The position numbers were made by a program, and so were the translations under genes. A stretch of DNA of 47,155 bases from Methylococcaceae bacterium UBA7658 (GTDB lineage: Bacteria; Pseudomonadota; Gammaproteobacteria; Methylococcales; Methylomonadaceae): NCBI GenBank assembly GCA_002483425.1, contig DLHW01000025.1:7062-54216 (forward strand), read 5' to 3'. Within the stretch, counting starts at the first letter, position 1. Every line of letters begins with the position of its first letter. Positions 44,196 through 47,155 of the stretch are shown piece after piece. The notes beneath the pieces are model-generated. The model did not search any database. It had not been told where the DNA came from and saw nothing but the letters and a program-made list of their open reading frames with translations.

Positions 44196-45259
44196 GGAAA
44201 ATTCTGCACCTGAACAGGACGAACTATTTGACCTGACGTCAAAGTATTCACACCTGCAATTACAACTAACTCGCCATTTTGTAGACCTTCGATGATAGAC
44301 ACACCTTCTTCATGAAATATGCCAATCTGTACTACCCTGGGTTGAGCTTCTCTACTTTGTTGATCAATCACCCACACTACATTTTTACCCTCGCGTTGCG
44401 TTACTGCCGGGGTTGGGAGAAAGAAACTGTTGCCATCCAGATTATTAAAGCGCACCTCAGCAGTCATACCCAACTGTACTTTAATATCCGGATTAGTCAG
44501 CGTAACACGCACCTGAAAAGTTCGAGTAGTGCTATCTGCAGCTGGAGCTACTTCTCGCACTGTACCTTGATAAATCTTATCTGGATTGATCCATAAGCGT
44601 ATTTCAGCAGGAATACCGACAGCTATGCCATACATTCTTGATTCTGCAACTGAAATCACAACTTCCTTGTTAGTCGGCACGGCGATCCGAGCAATGACTT
44701 CACCAACTTCTACGACTTGCCCTGGTTCTGCGCGAATTTCGGTAATTACACCATCGCGCTCAGCCAGCAGGTTTGTGTAGCGCGATTGATTACCAATTAC
44801 TTTTGCTTGCGCACGCACCTGATTAACCTGTGCAACTGAAACTTTGAATTGCGCTTCATGGATTTCCAGTGCTTGATCAGAAATGAATTGATGTTCATGA
44901 AGTTGCCGCTGGCGGTCTAATTTAGCATTCGACAGCTTTAATTCAGCTTCAGCGGCACGCACTTGTGCCTGCGCAGCTTGGCTTGAAAGTCCAGTATCGA
45001 TATTATCTAATTTGGCTAGTAGCTGCCCTTTCTTTACCGCAGCGCCAACATCAACAAGACGTTCAATAATCTTGCCATCAACACGAAATCCTTGGGTGCT
45101 TTCATAACGAGAACGTACCTCACCTATTAAAATAACAGGTGGTGTTATTATTTTGTTACCTACTGTTACAACTAAAGCCGGACGTGGCGGCGGAGAGGTG
45201 GTTATTGGTTGATCACAAGCCATAAGTAATATGGCTCCCAGCAAGCATAATTGTTTCAT
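44192..45259 (-). CDS. RND efflux adaptor lipoprotein
   Basis: A 355-residue membrane-fusion protein. The lipobox LMAC gives a lipid-bearing Cys at 15. Lipoyl halves (GKIIERLVDVGAAVKKGQLLAKLD and AERDGVITEIRAEPGQVVEVGEV) flank a helical hairpin (LKLSNAKLDRQRQLHEHQFIS ... QVNQVRAQAKV). The barrel domain is AEIRLWINPDKIYQGTVREVAPAADSTTRTFQV, and the membrane-proximal domain ends GEL VVIAGVNTLTSGQIV. It pairs with the overlapping RND pump gene. The ribosome site before the ATG is weak. Confidence 0.92.
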   Translation of the reverse strand: MKQLCLLGAILLMACDQPITTSPPPRPALVVTVGNKIITPPVILIGEVRSRYESTQGFRVDGKIIERLVDVGAAVKKGQLLAKLDNIDTGLSSQAAQAQVRAAEAELKLSNAKLDRQRQLHEHQFISDQALEIHEAQFKVSVAQVNQVRAQAKVIGNQSRYTNLLAERDGVITEIRAEPGQVVEVGEVIARIAVPTNKEVVISVAESRMYGIAVGIPAEIRLWINPDKIYQGTVREVAPAADSTTRTFQVRVTLTNPDIKVQLGMTAEVRFNNLDGNSFFLPTPAVTQREGKNVVWVIDQQSREAQPRVVQIGIFHEEGVSIIEGLQNGELVVIAGVNTLTSGQIVRPVQVQNFP

Positions 45260-45373
45260 AACAAGTACTTTATAAAGAGCTTATTGCGCTATAAATACAA
45301 CATTCATTATCATAATTTAATTCAGGAATTAAAATTTATCCTTATTTCCAATAAGTATGATTTTTTAGAGCCT

Positions 45374-45787
45374 CTACAGAATAAGTACGGTGATAGTTAA
45401 AAGGAGTAATGCCTTATGTTCAATCATGAAAGCAGTAACTTCGTTTTGATTATCTACAGAAAGTTGTGAAAAATTTCTGAACTGTATGATAACTAACATA
45501 TGAATTACTGCCATTATCATGAATAAACCAAGCTTTATCATTTGCATAGGTGTATAGAGTATGAGATTAAAACCAACAGAATAATGTAAAAGAAATAAGC
45601 CGGAGATTCCTGTAATACAAATACCTGGCAGTGCGGTATATCGTAGGAATCCTGATTCAAGATAAAGAAACCGAGGGCGTACAAGAATAGACTCTTTCGG
45701 ATGCAAAATTAATAAACGCAAAGTCGTAATAAGCCCGCCCATCCACATAACAATCCCAAAGCTATGCAAACCAAGCAGTATTTTCAA
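45374..45787 (-). CDS. HemJ/CopD-like four-helix membrane protein
   Basis: A 137-residue membrane protein with four helices. The first is LLGLHSFGIVMWMGGLITTLRLLILHPKES, matching the first helix of HemJ/CopD-type proteins (His and Trp-x-Gly-Gly). Later helices are ALPGICITGISGLFLLHYSV, MIKLGLFMIMAVIHMLVII and the C-terminal LLLLTITVLIL. HemJ is an oxygen-independent protoporphyrinogen oxidase and CopD a copper transporter; this one is short and cannot be assigned. It starts with TTG at 45787, overlapping the stop of the upstream TPP-enzyme frame (TTGA), so the two are likely coupled. Confidence 0.65.
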   Translation of the reverse strand: MKILLGLHSFGIVMWMGGLITTLRLLILHPKESILVRPRFLYLESGFLRYTALPGICITGISGLFLLHYSVGFNLILYTPMQMIKLGLFMIMAVIHMLVIIQFRNFSQLSVDNQNEVTAFMIEHKALLLLTITVLIL

Positions 45788-46392
45788 GTTGAGAAACCCG
45801 GCATTCCAGAAGCTACTTTTTTATTCAAGAAAGCCTTCTTCAGTGCTTCAGCTCGTTGACTGAGGCCGGGGGGAATTTCCTCACTGTCAATGATTACATC
45901 AATAACAGTAGGTCGTTCTGAAGTAAGCGCTACTGTTATCGCGTCATTCAATTCTTTCGCTGATTCGACTTTACAGCCTAAAGCGCCAAGTGCCTGGGAT
46001 AGTTTCGAGAAATCAATTGTAACGTTGAATTTAGATTCACTCACCACACTACCGCGCAACACCATTTCTCCTTGATGCACCATTCCATGGCCTGAATTAT
46101 TCATCACAATCCAGATAACCGGCAATTGCTGCTCAACTGCGGTGTGGACTTCCATGCCACTCATCGCAAAAGCAGCATCACCTGTCACTACGACTACTCT
46201 TCGCTTCTTTGCTGTAACTTGCGCACCTACAGCGGCAGCTACCGCATGCCCCATTGCACCAAACCCAAGGTTAATGAAATAGGTGCCTGGAATCTGCACT
46301 TCAAAAAAATGCCCAAACCACATCATACAATTACCGATATCGACGAACAGCAGTGTATCGGCGGGCAACAATGAACGAAGCACTTGAATCAT
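45784..46392 (-). pseudogene. Thiamine-diphosphate enzyme, C-terminal part (frameshifted)
   Basis: The C-terminal pyrophosphate-binding domain of an acetolactate synthase/benzoylformate decarboxylase-type enzyme, about 200 residues. VVTGDAAFAMSGMEVHTAVE ... VIWIVMNNSGHG is the thiamine-diphosphate motif (GDx ... NN, here GDA instead of GDG). The true frame extends upstream of the ATG at 46392 (HASHELGTKPLKPQW) to a run of ten G at 46437-46446, where it leaves the frame of the next entry. With nine (or twelve) G the two parts join as one gene. It is part of the same gene as the entry that follows. It may be a sequencing artefact and not a real pseudogene. Confidence 0.8.
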
Positions 46393-46423
46393 CCATTGTG
46401 GTTTAAGTGGTTTTGTTCCTAAT

Positions 46424-47155
46424 TCATGGGAGGCGTGGGGGGGGGGATTCTACGTAACGAGGGATCGATTCTTTTAAAGTAAGAAGTGGATTTGAGTTAT
46501 GCTTTAATCCTTCTGGAAAGGATTTCTCCAGTTCGATAAACGCTTCATTGAGAATTGATCTTGCATCACCAATAATTCCTATTGTCACCGGAAAGTTCTT
46601 CCCAATCTCTTGCGGATCAATATCGATATGAATAATTGGCACCGATAAATTTTCACGCCAGCTATATGTGACGGTTTCTCCAAGACTGCTACCAATTACC
46701 AGCAATGCATCTAGTAATGGTGAATTGAAATAAGACTCTGCATGTGCGTGACCAGAAAGTCCTAATACGCCTAATGAAAGGAGATGATTTTCCGGAAATA
46801 CTCCTTTCGCTTTTGGGGTAGTAGCAACTGGGATTCCGGATCGATTCGCAAATTTCTCAAGAGAATCATATGCATTCGAGGCTAAAACACCACTTCCCGC
46901 AATAATGCATGGATTTTTTGCAGCCATTAAAAGTGCAAGTGCATTTTTAATGGCGTGTTGATCGACTGCCTGATTTATTGTGAGATATTCTGTTCTGCTC
47001 CTTGGAATAAATTCGGATGGCTGCTTTGCGAAATCTACAGGTAAATTGATATGTACAGGACCGGGTCGACCCGTTTGGGCAATTCGTATCGCGCGCTGTG
47101 CAAGATCTTGCATGCGCGATGGTTTTGAGAGCATTGCTGAGAATTTTGTGGCAGG
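46424..47155 (-). pseudogene. Thiamine-diphosphate enzyme, N-terminal and central part (partial, frameshifted)
   Basis: The upstream part of the same enzyme. It is open to the right edge (PATKFSA precedes the ATG at 47134), so the N-terminus lies outside the window. AQRAIRIAQTGRPGPVHINL is the end of the N-terminal TPP domain, and PCIIAGSGVLASNAYDSLEKF and LLVIGSSLGETVTYSW the central domain. The frame ends at TGA 46424-46426 just after the proline codons of the C10/G10 run. Substrate class (acetolactate, benzoylformate, sulfoacetaldehyde or other) cannot be told without the missing N-terminus. Confidence 0.8.

Noticed and set aside
1..47155. CRISPR arrays, tRNA or rRNA genes
   Set aside because: No regularly spaced exact repeats, cloverleaf-like sequence or rRNA-like stretch was seen on reading the gaps.

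Overview
The window reads like two different genomic styles joined near 30.34 kb. Bases 1 to about 30,340 look like a gammaproteobacterium, and the family mix suggests a Methylococcales-type methanotroph. That is an inference: no methane oxidation gene is present. Hand counts inside the pilU gene give about 50% G+C in the 540 bases before the join (29821-30360) and about 40% in the 420 bases after it (30361-30780). Codon style changes at the same place, and the right part reads more like a Nitrosomonadales-type betaproteobacterium (low confidence). The join may be an assembly chimera or a real recombination point, so linkage across it should not be assumed.

Left part. A partial SNF2 helicase is followed by a tight cluster of glycosyltransferase, sterol-desaturase-like hydroxylase and DUF2064 transferase. 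A short membrane protein lies convergent to this cluster. Next come a SulP transporter fused to a beta-carbonic anhydrase and a Tim44-domain membrane protein on the other strand. A heavy-metal RND efflux operon follows (small secreted protein, TolC-like channel, adaptor, CusA/CzcA-type pump, DUF3240). A minus-strand operon encodes a membrane protein with one haem c motif, nadC, a flavin reductase and a DUF938 methyltransferase. Then come mltB and pyrF on the minus strand, and ampD, nhaD and a His/Asn/Asp-rich lipoprotein on the plus strand.

The least familiar unit is at 22.36-25.02 kb. A four-segment membrane protein with a coiled coil is followed, 3 bases later, by a protein with an SPFH-like fold pattern and a 250-residue coiled coil; a short interrupted reading frame comes next. 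From 25.3 to 28.4 kb there is an HxlR regulator divergent from a pirin and a YcaC-like hydrolase, then a TMEM175-family channel. A decayed serine recombinase, a zinc-ribbon protein and the 5' half of pilU complete the left part.

Right part. After the 3' half of pilU there is an IS256-like terminal repeat and a small lipoprotein. Then come gdhA, slt, a thiolase, a secreted coiled-coil protein, cysG (minus strand), and pstS with a candidate Pho box and a good terminator. A secreted six-repeat propeller-like protein follows. A minus-strand block closes the window: a thiamine-diphosphate enzyme broken at a run of ten G, a HemJ/CopD-like membrane protein, and a lipoprotein adaptor with an AcrB-type RND pump.

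I saw no tRNA, rRNA, CRISPR array or complete insertion sequence.
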